Counted from the first letter of the stretch, positions 21,740 to 34,400 are shown. The stretch: DNA of 64,000 bases from Acheta domesticus (GCA_031308135.1 JAHLJT010000631.1:220017584-220081583); one strand, 5' to 3'. Notes: generated by a model from the letters alone, not told the origin. Numbers and translations: made by a program.

Positions 21740-23640
21740 TTGCAATATTTTTTGGTATTTTCGGAAATGTAATGATACCAATTGGATTGCAACATCTGAC
21801 GTTTCCCTAAAAATCTTAGACACTATGTTCGTTTCCGAAACCTCTTCCTATGAAATTCTCAAAATAATCGGTAAATTAAAAAATAAATATTCGGCCGGTT
21901 TAGATGAATTTCCGGATTGTTTGTTAAAGACGTGCGCGCCAGCCATTATACACCCGTTAACTCACATATTTAATGCATCCTTATGCACCGGAATTTTTCC
22001 AGATATTTTTAAAACAGCTAAGATTAAGCCGCTCTTCAAAAAAGGTAACAAAAATGAAGTTCAAAATTATCGGCCAATTTCTCTTTTGTCAGTTTTTTCA
22101 AAAATATTAGAGAAACTTTTTTATGTGCGAATGGAAACCTTTCTCAATAAACACGACGCGTTTTCAAATTGCCAACATGGATTCCGGAAATCAAAATCTA
22201 CGGAAACAGCCATTTTTTTTCATTTCTTAAGGATGCTGCCTCATCATTGGATCAAAACGAAGCAACTATTGGAATATTTTTAGATCTTTCAAAAGCTTTT
22301 GACGTCATTGATCATAACATTTTACTTTCAAAATTACCTTCGTATGGAATCCGTGGTATTGCTCTAGATTGGCTGTGTTCGTACCTTAAACTACGATCTC
22401 AGAGAGTAGAAATACCTCACTGGAATGATGGAACGTTAGGTACACACCTTTCCGGTTCTTTGCCAATTGCACGTGGAGTCCCGCAAGGATCGATTTTAGG
22501 CCCTATTCTCTTCCTATTATATGTAAATGCCATGCCCTTAGCGATTCGAAACGGAAGAACAGTTCTCTTTGCGGATGATACAAATATTCTTTGCAACAAA
22601 GAAACCGTAAATAGTTCAATATCAGACGTTTCAAATTGGTTCCGTAATAACAAATTAAAAGTAAATGAATAGAAAACTGTTTCAATGCAGTTTTCCATAT
22701 CAAATAAAAAATTCTGTACTCCATTGAAAATGAACGGTGTGCCATTGACTGATGTTAATGTAACAAAATTTTTAGGTCTATCAATTCAGTCAAACCTCAA
22801 ATGGAATGCCCACTTAAATGAATTGAACACAAAATTAAGTTCATTATCTACGCGTTCAGAATTCTTTCAAATTACGTCAGCCTTCATATAGCTCGTTGTG
22901 TATATTTTGACAATGTTCACTCCCGCCTGAGATATGGCATAATATTCTGGGGAAACACATCTTATAGCTCACAGACTTTCAGATTACAAAAAAGAATTGT
23001 ACAAATAATAATCAAATCCAACCCACGTGATTCTTGTAAGTCACTCTTTATTAATCTAGGAATTTTACCATTACCTTGTCTCCTGATTTACGAATCAGTA
23101 GTTTTTGTCAAAAATGACTTACTTAACTGCGGGAATATATTTTCAGCAAACGCCGATGTCTATAAGTATAACACACGACGTAGTAATCATATTCACCAGG
23201 TGGCAGTATCAACAGCTCACTACAAAAAATTCACATACAATTCATGTACATTACTCTACAACACTTTGCCAGAAGACATTAAACGATTAAATTCAATAGA
23301 AAAGTTTAAGTCCCGAGTAAAATCTTTTCTGCTGCATAACTGTTTCTATACAATTCGAGACTATACCGAGCATCAAAAAGGAAAGTAGCATTAATTTTAA
23401 CAATGATAGTTAATGTAATTATTTATCATTTGGACTGAATAATTCTAAAGAACCTGTAACAAGTATTGTACCACAGTTTCTGGGTTGATGGCCCCCATCT
23501 CGATCAGGTTTTTCGTCCAGTTTCCCTGATCCTTGAGCGAATGCTGAGATGGTCCCTTGTTTTGCTTCTGGACATAAATGTAACTTCATTACTTGTGCAC
23601 GTTTTCTGAAATTCAGTGGGAAATATAGTTATTCAAATTA
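21740..23640 (+). mobile_element. 5'-truncated jockey-like LINE
   Basis: Begins inside ORF2 and runs through RT and its C-terminal region into a 3' UTR containing CCCTGATCCTTGAGCG (about 23527). 5' truncation is typical of LINE insertion by incomplete reverse transcription. A second copy of its 3' end lies at 14110-14960. Confidence 0.85.
21780..23388 (+). pseudogene. Reverse transcriptase ORF2 fragment, frameshifted
   Basis: RT motifs appear in order: YRPISLLSVFSKILEKLF, QHGFRKSKSTETA, LDLSKAFDVIDHNILL (first catalytic Asp), GVPQGSILGPILFLLYVNAM, and LFADDT (the xxDD box) near 22568. The C-terminal thumb and tail follow to about 23388 (WNAHLNELNTKLSSL; CFYTIRDYTE). A frame change near 22220-22250 splits motif 2 from motif A, a stop follows at about 22670, and further frame changes lie near 22890-23200. 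The endonuclease domain is missing through 5' truncation. The enzyme would copy its own RNA at a nicked target; this copy is dead but still well recognisable. Confidence 0.87.
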
Positions 23641-24239
23641 TCGTTTTTCATATTATCGCGTCAAAAAGTATTATTCTTCCATGAAGAACATGAGGGTTCA
23701 GGGCAGGAATTTGTAGCTAATTTACCTTTGAAAATATATTTTATTATATAGGAGCGAATATTTTGTCAACGAAACTCAAAAAAAAACTTTCTTTTCTGTA
23801 TTCAAAATTCGACTAGAATATGGTTTAGGATAGAGACCACAGAATTATGAAAACGTGCACAAAATTCACTTCTCCCCATAGCTCGTCACACGCAGTTTTA
23901 AACTGTTTTTCACGTACATAAATAAATAAATAAATAAATAAATAAACTGCATTTACCATGATGGTAAAACAAAAACGTTTTTTGTATTTAACGTGTATGG
24001 GTCTTAAGGAAATGTTATTGTTACAGACTTCAACATAATTGAATTCTTCACTGTATACGATAGTAATTATTCTGGGCTTGTAATTTTTGTCGCTTCAATG
24101 TTCACTATCAATACAGCACCTTTTTCTTTCACATCGTAAATTTGACCCCAACATGGCAGCCAGCGCAAGCATCAATTTTCAACGGAAGGACGGCCATTAT
24201 CATAGGATTGTAGGTTCTTGGCTCTGTCCATCTGGAGGA
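23641..24239. other. No gene; AATA microsatellite
   Basis: AT-rich DNA with (AAAT)n at about 23916-23945. No gene recognised. Confidence 0.5.
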
Positions 24240-25036
24240 TTAGCATTGTTGTGTTCATAACCTGAAAATTAAGTTGAACGATGGCGGGTCCACTTGAAAC
24301 TTCCGCATTGATTGAATAACGTTCTGCGATTCATTTTGAACTTGCTGAGGCTGAAAAACCTGCCAATATATACTCTTGAACGACTAAAGTGTGGAGAAAG
24401 TTGTAAGAACCGCGAGAATGTTTATATGTGGGTAGAACTGTTCAAAAGCGGTCGAGGTTCAGTGACTGACAAACATCGTTCTGACTGCATCAGCAGGAAA
24501 AGTTTTGTCGACTGTGTTTGGGGAAGATGTAGGTGCGTTTTTTTTGTGATTATCACGAAGAATGGCGTAGAATAAACAGCCAATACTGCTTAGATATACT
24601 TTTGAACAAGATGAAGCCAGTCATGAGAGAGAAACGTCATGGATCTCAAAGGATTCTCCAGCAAAACAACAATTGTCCTCATACTGTTCAACAAAATCCG
24701 TGAAATCATCGACAAAATGGGTTGGGAGGTACTGCCTCATCCCCCTTACAGCCCCGATTATGCACCGTCTGATTTCCATTTATTTGGTCCATTGAAGGAG
24801 GAATTACGTGGGAAGAAGTTCCAGGATAACGAGATTGTCGAAAAAATTTGTGGCAAATTGGTTCAAACACTAAAAAAAGAGTTCTTTAGAACCGTTATAA
24901 AAAACAGTAAGCCGTTGGAACAAGTGCTTAAATGTTGGTAGGAAATATATTAAAAAGTAGGAAAAGTTCTGTTTTGTAAAATTAAACGTGTATTTCTCCA
25001 GACCAATTTATCTCTTTAATTATTGAATGCCCCTCG
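24240..25036 (+). mobile_element. Dead mariner-family transposon
   Basis: Carries a broken mariner transposase and ends with the inverse of CGAGGGGCATTCAATAA followed by TA (25037-25038), the expected TIR and TA target of mariner elements. I could not find the left TIR. It appears to have landed a few bases inside a family A terminus, since GCCACATTCTGTGGCACCAC and TAGTT follow at 25044-25069. Confidence 0.7.
24283..24941 (+). pseudogene. Mariner transposase, broken
   Basis: Frames give an HTH-type N-terminus with VYMWVELFKSGRGSVTD, then after an internal deletion (about 24540-24600) the C-terminal catalytic region with HPPYSPDYAPSDFHLF, the signature around the last Asp of the mariner catalytic triad. 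The second catalytic position, normally QDNA, reads as QNNN in conceptual frame near 24665. Several frame changes, the deletion and the lost Asp make it inactive. Confidence 0.8.
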
Positions 25037-25043
25037 TAATACG

Positions 25044-26035
25044 TGCCACATTCTGTGGCACCACTAGTTGTTTTTTTTTTTGGGTGGGATTAATAAAAAT
25101 GGTAAACATCTTTTTCCTCTGCAACTCTTGAACTAAATGTAGTGTATGTTTTCTAAGTGATGGAAAATTATTTTCCAAAAATAGGCAAACGCAGAGGATA
25201 GAAAAATATATACATTTCTGTGTGTTTTTTGGCCTTTTTAACTCCTATAACCGGGCTCTGCTAATGTAGAAGTGGATGAATCTTGTTGCGAAATTTAGAA
25301 AAAAATCCTATAACACTTGGTGTAGCCAAAATCAATTTTTGTTGGTTCTTGATAACGAAAAGTCGATTGACGGTAAAACGTCAATCTGTCCGTCTATTTT
25401 GAACATTTTCAAAATGTTAAAAAAAATTGCCCGAAATTTTACGATTAAATTTTGTTGGTGAATTTAGCGAAGGACGTTTAATAGAATTGTGAAAGTACCA
25501 TTGTCGTTAAAATCCCCCATTTTTCGAAAATTGTAAAAAAATATTTCAAAACTACAAAATTGAAGACAGATCAGACAAAATCTGTTGCATATATTATCTC
25601 TTTAAATAAGGTCATATTCAATGTTTTGGAAAAAACGAATAGTTTTAGTGTAATTATCGCTTGAAATGTACGAAAATTGTGTTTCTCAAAAAACAACTCA
25701 AAATTGATTGTTTAAATTTTCTTCACGTATGTAATAAAGGACAGTAAAAAATATGACGGTAGTCCTATTTTCGGGTATTGCGCGGTTTTTTCGAAAATTG
25801 CAAAAACATTGAAAACTACAAAATTGAAAATAAAGATTTTTGCCTTAGACAAAGTCTGTTGTAAACAATTTGCTCTTTAAAAAAGTTTTGTGCAGTTTTT
25901 TTGTGAAAGTTTGTAGTTTTCGCGTAATTTGTTTGAAATTATTGAAACATATTTAGGCGTGTCGTCGTACATAAAGATAACATTGCAATATTGCGAGAAA
26001 ATATGTGCTGCTGTAGCACCACTAGTTTAGTATTT
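25044..26035. repeat. Family A repeat fragments
   Basis: A short forward terminus (25044-25069) and a longer forward copy starting near 25262 (AGAAGTGGATGAATCTTG), with GTCCGTCT, ending in CTGTAGCACCACTAGTTTA near 26032. Confidence 0.6.
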
Positions 26036-27132
26036 TTGGGAAAATCTTGTAATTGTAATTTTGTAAATCTTGTAAAAGCTTTAAGTTGGGACGAAACATT
26101 TGCTTTTAGTCTAATTTGTGAACTCAGGCTAGTAAATATTTTCTAATGAGTGGCTAAATATGCTCAAACGATGGACAAACGTATTCCACATGAAATTCAG
26201 AATTTTGAACTTTTTTTCGGGCAAACTTCACGGGGGTTAGGTGCACAGCTCTTTTCACAGTAGAGTATCCTGAGCACATTTCTAGGATTTTTTGAAAAGT
26301 GATGGCGTTTGTACTACTTTCGTTGGGTTCATCGTCAGCCGTGTACCAATTTAATATTGCGAACGGGTAATGGAAATTGTAAATTGGTTTCTTTCTTATC
26401 GAAAAGATACGTCGTAACTTGCTGGTTTGTTCGCAGATATTTGCATGTTTATATGTTTTAGGACAGTGCGTGCGTGACAATCGAATCAATATGAAGACAA
26501 TGAAATGATTGTGCATTTATCTATAAGCGGGTATGCCTGCTTTCTGACATTGTTTATTTTGAGTAATGTAAACATTTATTAAGCGAAATTCACATTTAGA
26601 ACATAAATTCTTTTGAAATATTTAAAATCAAGTTAAATGTCAAAATCAAATATAAAAAATCAAGTTAACAAACCACTATGTATAACGTTTCCACATTTTC
26701 AACTGAATAAAATAAACGTTGTAACAACAATTTAATAATTCAATATATGAATTAATTAATCCAATAGACCAATTAATTAAATAATGAATTGAACATTTCT
26801 TAGTACCTTTTTTATTTACGCTTGCATTGCATATCGGTTCTATATTTTCATTCTGAGTATTAAATCTCAGTGATGTGTAAGTTAATAAATCACGAAATGA
26901 ACATTTCTTGATACCTCCCTCATTAACGTTTGCAAGGAATCTAAGTTATATTTATTCATTCTAGTACATTACTAAATATCATTTCTCTGGAAACTGTTTA
27001 TTTTCTACTTGAGAGACATATTACAAATTCAGATTTACAAATACCAAATTTAGGAATGCTATTCTTCCCATAATTTAAAAGCGTACAATTCTTGTGGATC
27101 GTCTGGTGTCCAGCTCCATTGCAAATACTTAC
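26036..27132. other. Intron-like AT-rich DNA, no gene recognised
   Basis: The minus-strand open frame at 26154-26516 has no recognisable domain. This is where downstream exons (TM5 onward) of the Mth-like gene could start, but I found none. Confidence 0.4.
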
Positions 27133-27312
27133 GGCTGAACCAAACAGCTATACAATCCGATCCCTGGTCTCTGCACCCAATCAGGAAGGCCCGGTGAGTA
27201 GTGAGGGCGATGGTGATGGCCACGATGATAGTGGGGCCAACCCCAAGCGAACAGCGAGTAGTACAGCAGGCGGCGGCCAGCGTATCTCGCATCGTTGACC
27301 GGCAGAAGGTCC
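27133..27312 (-). pseudogene. Methuselah-like GPCR exon C (TM4 to ECL2) with apparent indels
   Basis: The acceptor is GTGTTAG before 27312 and the donor is GTAAGT after 27133. The exon enters in phase 2, matching exon B. It reads VNDARYAGRRLLYYSLFAWG, the region before TM4 of Mth receptors, but then the frame slips: the TM4-like stretch PTIIVAITIALTTHRAF is in a second frame, DWVQRPGIGLYSC returns to the first, and the expected Cys-Trp-Phe after it is again in the second. Three one-base changes explain this: an extra C in a CCCC run, a lost base near GCCTTCC, and an extra T in a TTT run. Read literally, TM4 becomes His-rich and non-membrane. This is either a decaying gene or uncorrected sequencing error. 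Splice sites and family match are good; status is uncertain. Confidence 0.68.
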
Positions 27313-29159
27313 CTAACACACAACATCCCACTAGGTTACAGAAGCCAAACATTGATCTATTCTCCGTTCACACTAAGAAAAAAGTGGAATTAACCAATAG
27401 TACCTGCTTGGGATGTTTGACATTGTTAGTTGACGCGATACAGCTTCAGGCGTGTTCATGTGCAGAAGAAAAATAGTTTTCGATGTAGTGGCTCATTTCT
27501 CTCACAATGTTAAAATTCCAGACGAAATTTACAATCTACAACCAAATTCTAAAATGAGGAGATCATTGTTCCCCGCCTGCCCTTCCGGAAATGGAGATAT
27601 CGATATCGGTGACAGTTCTGTGTCCATCGCCAGTTTGGTATCAGCTCTAGTGTAAAAAATGAATCTGTGAGAGTCGAAAGGCGAACTCAACCCCACACAC
27701 GTGCTTTTCTAACTAGAGCTGTTTATTTCCTTAGAACTGACGACAGATTCAGGTTCGGGCACGCACGGTGGGAGACAGTAAGTTTATGCAAAGCGAAGGG
27801 ATCAGTTTAGAGATTTTTGTCAAGCAGTTCGGAACGTTCGCCTGCAGATATCGGAGAGTGGTGCAGGTCCTTCCGCAGTGAAACACCACAGCGGTAAACT
27901 ATTACGGAGTGGTGAAAATCGTGTGGTATTGAACGGTGTTAATACATTTTTGCATAAAAATACGGACTTTCCTATTACGCAAAATTGCAGAACTCACTGC
28001 AGAATTACAGAGGATGTGGGAGGTAGGTGGCTTCAGTAACAGTGTCGTGGACAGATAGTCATTGGAGGTTCCTGTTCCAAGACTGAATCATCTGCTTCAG
28101 ACATGGAAGGAATTGAACCTTTTACTGAAGTAGAGTGATCGTAAGTAAATTGTTTGCATGCGATTAAAGAGTGTATATTAGTTAATACAGTCGAAATAAT
28201 TTAATTTGGATATTGACATTCGCTTGCTCTCTTCCTTCTGTAAATGTTTTTTTTAAAAAAATTAACTTGACAAACTGGTTGTTAAGGGTGATTTGATTAG
28301 TTATACTGTCAAGTGGTTTTGTTTTAATGTTTGGAAAGATGCACATGCGGTGCTTTTAGCAATGTTAATATTCGCCTAGTGCTCTGCAAAAGTCGGGTTC
28401 TCTTTTCCAGCGATGACCGACTATCCCTGTGCGCGTGGCGGAAAGTAGTGCGACCGCAATCGGCGATTGAGAATCGGAGCAAGGCTGATGAATACCTCAG
28501 GGTTTGTTTACAATATTCGTTTGAAATATGTTGCTTTCAATATGTTAGATTGTTTTAAATTATTTTATATCAAAATTAGGAATAAATTGCATTGGGCTTC
28601 GGCCTCCATATTACATTCTCCGTGATCCATCGCTGGCTTCTTTTACGAATCGTATGGTGTTTACGATACACTGCATTTAGGAAGTCAAATATAAAAAAAC
28701 TTCACGTCTAAAAATGCCAAATATCCACAGATAATTAATATTCTTCAACACACATGCAAACTTACCTTGAATAATAATTTATTTCTAAGCTACTTAAGAT
28801 TAACTATTGACTGCAATTCTATCGATAAAAAATAAGCACTATAAACTAGATCTAGGTCAATTATCACCATTTTCATCGTTCTTACAACCCAGATTCTTTG
28901 ATATTTGGTGCAGGTATTGATACTTTTCTCGCCTTTAATACCCTCTACGTATCGATATTGGACTAATATATTTTTAGAATAACTTGGGATAACATAGTAA
29001 ATACAAGTGGTTATTTACACAAATGTTTGGAAATACTAATAATACAAGAAAAGGGTAAAAGGAATTATTTTTCTCTTTGAATTATTTAAAATGAATTAAT
29101 GCAGTTAGCCAAGTCATACTTAACAATTAACATTGAGTACTTAAAAAGTAACTAGTGAG
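27313..29159. other. Intron-like DNA, no gene recognised
   Basis: AT-rich with a moderate-GC patch (27700-28110). Short open frames show no recognisable domain. Confidence 0.4.
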
Positions 29160-32100
29160 AATAGTTAACTAGAAAGAAAGTAACAAGAAAGATTGGCACA
29201 GACCTTTCGTATTAGTTTTCTATTTCCTTTGGTGTCAGGTAGTTATTCGAACTTGACACGTACGCTTGCCAGATGCTATCATACCGCCGACCAAACTACA
29301 TTTTTTGGACATTTTCTCAATTTTTCGCATTCCTTAGAGAAGAACGGAAATATAATATTAGGAATATTGAAGAACAGTAAAACCTCGTCCTAAATAGCAT
29401 TATCTTTGGAAAAATCGTGAACCGTTTTTAAGAAAATAGCGTTTAAGCCCTACTGTAGTGCGAAATTTAAAGCTCTATTTCAGTGGAATCTTTTGTATTT
29501 CAAAAAGCTTTATTTCAAGCCATTTAAAGCACTTTAACTCACAAATACAATAGAGTTTACAAATTGTGAGAAACGCGCTTATTATCGGTGTGAAAGATCA
29601 AAAAATTACATTTGTGTAATTTTGGAAAAAAAAAATAACCCAATATTAACTTTACGTCATACTGAGGAGTGCAATTGACACTATCCGTTCGGAAAATTTG
29701 AAGAAGAAATGTTGTAACCATTTATGAGAAAATGGCGCTTGAACGTTGCTGAAAAGCGGAACATTAAGTTAGTTTTTCACAGAAAACCGGTTGGGTTTTC
29801 GAGAAACGTTACCAGACATTATTTAAAGCACATGTACTCATTAATATAATAATGTCAACAAAACGCCACTAACGTAAATTATCGTTAATTATACCGACGT
29901 GAGAGGACAAGTCAAAAGATTATATTTTTGTAATTTTTGAAAAAAAAAACAAAATAATAGAGGCAATATGGTGTTTATTTCATCTCATGTAATACTTTTA
30001 GCACTATACCTACCAAAAGTTAAAGAAAAATTTGAATCCGTTTTGAGAAAATCTTGTTTTTGTATTTTTTTTAAATTGCAAATATTTCCTGCAATGTTGC
30101 CAGAAAACTACTAAAAATTTTCAAGAAAAAAGTCCATGACCTTTATTACGGTCCGGCAATGAAGTTTTCCTGCCGAAAATTTGCCATTTTTTTCGCGCAG
30201 CATTACATTACTTTCTTGTTTGAACCGCAAATATGGGGCGGCAGGGAAAAACTCATTGCCGGACCGTGACAACGAAAAAGTGGATAAAAACAGTTGCTAA
30301 ATTAAGAAAAAATATCCCCTAACACGTGGTGTATCCAGAATGCCCCTTTTGCGGGTTTGTGACAACCGAAAAAACAATTGAACGCAAAAACGTCGGTCCC
30401 TCCGTCTGTACGTCCGTCCGGTGTATGTCAACAACACTTCCGCCTAGACTATGCGTAGGTTTTTTTTCCAAATTGAAGCAATTCCTATCTAACTGGCCTG
30501 AGTCAAAGTTCTGAGGATTTTGAAAAATCATTCATAAATTTTGGCGGTACTTTACATGAAGCCCCCCAGACATTTTCAAAATTTTCTCAAAAAACGCTCC
30601 AAATTTTTCTTTAATTTTCTTGTAAGAATAGAGTAAAATACTCTTAAGGTGGCATATGCTCCATTTCCGTTGTTGACTTTGAATTATCGAAAGTCGCAAA
30701 AGTTTCAAATGTATCGGCGTCTTCCTACAACTACAAAACTGAAGATAGAGTTTTTTCCTTCAATTAAAATTTGTTTTCCAAAGTGAGTTCTATCATTAAG
30801 ATCATGTACACTTTTTAGAAAATCGTAGTAGTTTTCACTCAAATATTGCGCGCAAGTACGTGCACTTTTAAAAAATAAACAAAAACAAGATTTTCTCAAA
30901 AATGGGCTCCAACATTTTTCTTTAAACTTTTGTTAGGGATAATGCTAAATGTACTATATGAGATCACATCAATGCCATATGGCTAACTGCTTTTGTCTTT
31001 CCAAAAATTACAAAATTTTTTTTACTTGTATCTTACGTCGGTAATATTTTCATTGGTGGCGTTTTGTTCACATCAATATATTTATGAGTACATAAATATA
31101 TATCTTTAGTGCTTTAAATAATATCCAGTAAACGTTCTCAAAAACTCACCGTTTTCTGTGAAAATTCTGTGTTTCCGAAAATTCTGCATTTTCGGATAAC
31201 GTTCAAACGCCATTTTCTCACAAATGCCTCCAAATTTTGTCTTGAAATTTTTTTAAACGGGTAGTGCTTAATTGCCTCTTTAATACGATGTAATGTTTAT
31301 TTTGGGGTATTTTTTCGTATTTTTAAAAATTACTACAAATGTAATTCTTTTGAAAGATCACTCACCATCTTTAATACGCACGTTACATGCAATATGTAAA
31401 CATTATTATATTTGTGAGAGTAAGAGATTCAAATTACTTCAAATAAATATTCTTGACAACTCAAACATTTTCTGTGAAAAAGAGCTTCAAATTTCGCATT
31501 TTTAGTAGCGCTGTAACGCCATTAAAAAAAAAACTAACAATTTTTTCAACGAAAATTGCCATTTAGGACGAGATTTCTGTGTTCTTTATATCCGAAAAAA
31601 TTAATATTTTTGTTCTACCATCAGCACAACCGATAAACTAAGAAAAAAGTAAAAAAATGTAGTGGCATTAGATGGCAGATGCAAGAGTATGTGACTAATT
31701 CCAAATAGCCCAGATACAAGGAAACAGAAAATTAATTCGGGAAAGTATATGCCATTCTGTAACACCACTAGTTATACATATGATACATGTGCTTAAATAA
31801 TGTCAAGATGAGTTTCTCAAACACTCAATTTTCTGTAAAAACTAGCCCATAATTCCGCATTCCCGAAAAGCCTAAACGCTGTTTTCCTCAAAAATGGCTC
31901 GAAATTTTTTCTTTCAACTTTTGAAACGGATAGTGTGAATTACACTCTTTAATATGACGCAAAATTGAACTTGGGGTATTATTTCGTTTTTCAAAAATTT
32001 CACTTTTTGTAGGACATCGTTATTATGCACCTTTCCAGCAATTTGCAAACACTATTGTATTTGTGAGTTAAAGTGCTTCAAATGACATCTATTGAAGTTT

Positions 32101-32412
32101 TTCGAAACCACAAGATATTCCTGTGAAGAAGCGCGTGAATTTTCGCATTACAGTAGCGCTTGAAACGCCATTTTCTTAAAAATGGCTTCTCCAAAAGTTT
32201 TAAAAGAAAACTGCTATTTAGGAAGAGGTTTTATTGTTCTTTAATATTCATAAAATAATGTTTCCGTTCAACTATTGAGAAACCGAAAAATTAATAAAAT
32301 GTCGAAAAATTGGCAGCTGGCAAGAGAATGTGTCAAGTCCGAATAGTTAGCTGAGACCAAAGGAAATAGAAAACTGATGCAGGAAAGTCCTGTGCCATTC
32401 TGTAGCACCACT
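29160..32412. repeat. Family A inverted (foldback) cluster
   Basis: From about 29193 family A runs in reverse (GGCACAGACCTTTCGTATTA), turns near 30200-30240 at GCGCAGCATTACATTACTTT, then runs forward through a GTCCGTCTGTACGTCCGTCC microsatellite (about 30400) to two successive forward termini (...CACTAGTTA near 31772, ...CACTAGTTT near 32412). The result is a large imperfect inverted repeat with an extra nested 3' piece. No protein is encoded. Confidence 0.68.
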
Positions 32413-32970
32413 AGTTTATGTTTTGTGATAATTTTTAGAGGCATCCTTAGAGCTCTAAGTGTTCTTATGGAATCAAAAGTTTCGACAATTGTGATACAAT
32501 CGGACCTCTACAGAACCAATTAACAATTAAATATTTCATTTGACCACCACAATGAAGCGAGAATTTTTCTTTCTGTGAAATTTCAACCAAGTGAAAAACG
32601 ATTTATACTATTCTGGAAAAGCAAAGCGACATTCACGTGTGATGATAATAAGATGACGTTAGTAGGAACAAGGATGATAAATCGATGATCGAGAGTTAAA
32701 GTTAATAGTATAACCTAAAATTATGATTATAAACTACTTTTTAAACTATTGAAATTTTTCAAATTCGTCAGAATTTAAATTGTTTTTCCTCCATGCTCTT
32801 GGAGTATTAATAAAGAATTTATTGTTCTAGTACTCCTCGAACCTTCAGTCACAAACGATATAGACTACCATATTAAAAGGCGAGAAAGTAAAGAGGTACA
32901 GTTCATTTCAATATTTTTCCGCTATATTTGATGTAAAAATACTATTGGATAGTAAATAAATTTAACTTAC
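32413..32970. other. Intron-like DNA, no gene recognised
   Basis: AT-rich sequence downstream of exon B on the minus strand. Confidence 0.45.
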
Positions 32971-33049
32971 ACCAATCCACGTGTTAAGTCGAAGCACATG
33001 ACTGTAAGCCAGAAGAAGGCGGAGAGTAAGAAGAACTGACAAATGAACG
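32971..33049 (-). CDS. Methuselah-like GPCR exon B (TM3)
   Basis: A 79-bp exon. The acceptor is TTTTGTTACAG before 33049 and the donor GTAAGT follows 32971. It encodes FICQFFLLSAFFWLTVMCFD, a close fit to Mth-family TM3 (QFF..AFFWL.VMCFD). Exon A ends in phase 1 (one G) and exon B starts CG, so the junction codon is GCG and reads ...CASI-A-FICQFF, placing the conserved Cys just before TM3. Exon B ends in phase 2 and joins exon C in frame as ...RGLV-DLLPVND. An upstream alternative acceptor (TTTAATTCAG) would break the frame. Together exons A (36303-36537), B and C form one minus-strand gene spanning at least 9.4 kb. Confidence 0.82.
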
Positions 33050-33190
33050 CTGTAACAAAAATACATGTCAGTTCCTGAATTAAACAGAAGAAAGCAATGT
33101 TTAGAATTACTAACAGAAGATATAGCATTATAAAACATTTCTTACTAAACCAATTCTGTTTGTGGTCCATGGTCTTGCCATTGCTATTTA
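33050..33190. other. Intron next to exon B
   Basis: Minus-strand upstream intron. Its open frame continues from exon B by chance; the T-rich acceptor tract is visible directly before the exon. Confidence 0.5.
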
Positions 33191-33800
33191 ATACTAGCTG
33201 GTAATAAAGGTGTGAGAGATAATTTAAAAAATTACATTTGTGTAATGTTGCAAAAACAAAAAGATACCCCAAATTGAACTTTACTTCATATGAAGGAGTG
33301 CAATTAGCACTATCCGTCCCAAAAGTTTGAAAGCCATTTTTGAGAAAATGGCGATGAAAGAATTTGAGGCATTTTTGAGAAAATGGCGTTTGAGCGTTTC
33401 TGAAAATGCAGAATTTTGAGGTAGTTTTCACAGAAAACAGTTGAATTTTCTAGAAACTTAACACATTATTCAAAGCACCTGTACTCATGAATATAATTAT
33501 GTGAACAAATCGCCGCTAATGTAAATATAAACAAAGTGAGAGACATGACCAAAAAATGTCATTTTTCTAACTTTTGAAAAAACAAAGAATAGAGCAAAAT
33601 GGCGTTTATATGATCCTCAGTGCAATAGGGACACCATTCTAACCAAAAGTTTAAAAGAAAAAAATTGGAGTCGTTTCTGAGAAAATCTTATTTTGTATTT
33701 TTCTTAATTGCAAATATTTCGCGCAATATAGCCAGAAAACTACCAAAATTTTCAAAAATGTACATGATCTTAAAAAAGAAACTTACTAAGGAGAACAAAT
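33191..33800. repeat. Family A repeat, reverse fragment
   Basis: Matches the reverse body of the family (AAATTACATTTGTGTAATGT, TTTTGAGAAAATGGCG repeats) as at 29580-30100 and 56380-56900. No termini are seen. Confidence 0.55.
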
Positions 33801-34400
33801 TCTATTTGATGGAAATATCTCTAGCTCTAAAAAATTAATTTGATATTTCCATGAAAATATTTAGTTTTTGCACCAAATGCTGTACATTCGTAGTGAGTAG
33901 AGTATTTTTACATGGTTAGAGAATACTCTAATCGTGACCCTGTGAAATACATTCTATATTGTCCGGGGTATCAGGCTCCTTTTCCAACACAAGTTTACAA
34001 AAACTTTTGTTATTATATTTTTGTGCAGTTGTAGAATTCACATAGCTCTAAACAACACTGCGATGGAATCAGTGAGTTGTTCGCTTCTCGGTTGAAATTG
34101 TACGTTCCCAAATAATAGGTAAGGTGTTAGTAACACAGAAAGTGCAATATTTCAATACTACGCAGCTGTTTTCTATAACGCGGGAAAGTATGTGCTGTTG
34201 CTGCTCAACTAGTTATGATTATGATTCATCACGTTATGACATCTATACCTATTACTCCGGATCTATCTATACTAGCTACAGAGAACTCTCGCATGTTACT
34301 CCGCTTAAAACAGTAAGTACTCTCAAGGGTCACTGGTTGGCCGGAGATATTTTAAAACTTTTATTTATGAATTCGATATATGAAAAAATATTTTAAAAAA
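33801..34400. other. No gene recognised
   Basis: AT-rich. The plus-strand frame at 34124-34396 is Tyr/Ser-rich without a known domain. Confidence 0.4.

Noticed and set aside
26154..26516. A further Mth exon between 26.1 and 26.5 kb
   Set aside because: The 120-residue frame shows no membrane helix or Mth motif and no phase-matched splice sites.
27059..27352. A 97-residue minus-strand protein read in the second frame
   Set aside because: Only its TM4-like segment and the WFS part belong to the receptor exon; the ends are antisense of or beyond the splice sites, so it is not a separate gene.
32967..33431. A 154-residue minus-strand protein
   Set aside because: Only the last 26 or so residues (exon B) look conserved; the rest is intron and family A repeat read through by chance.
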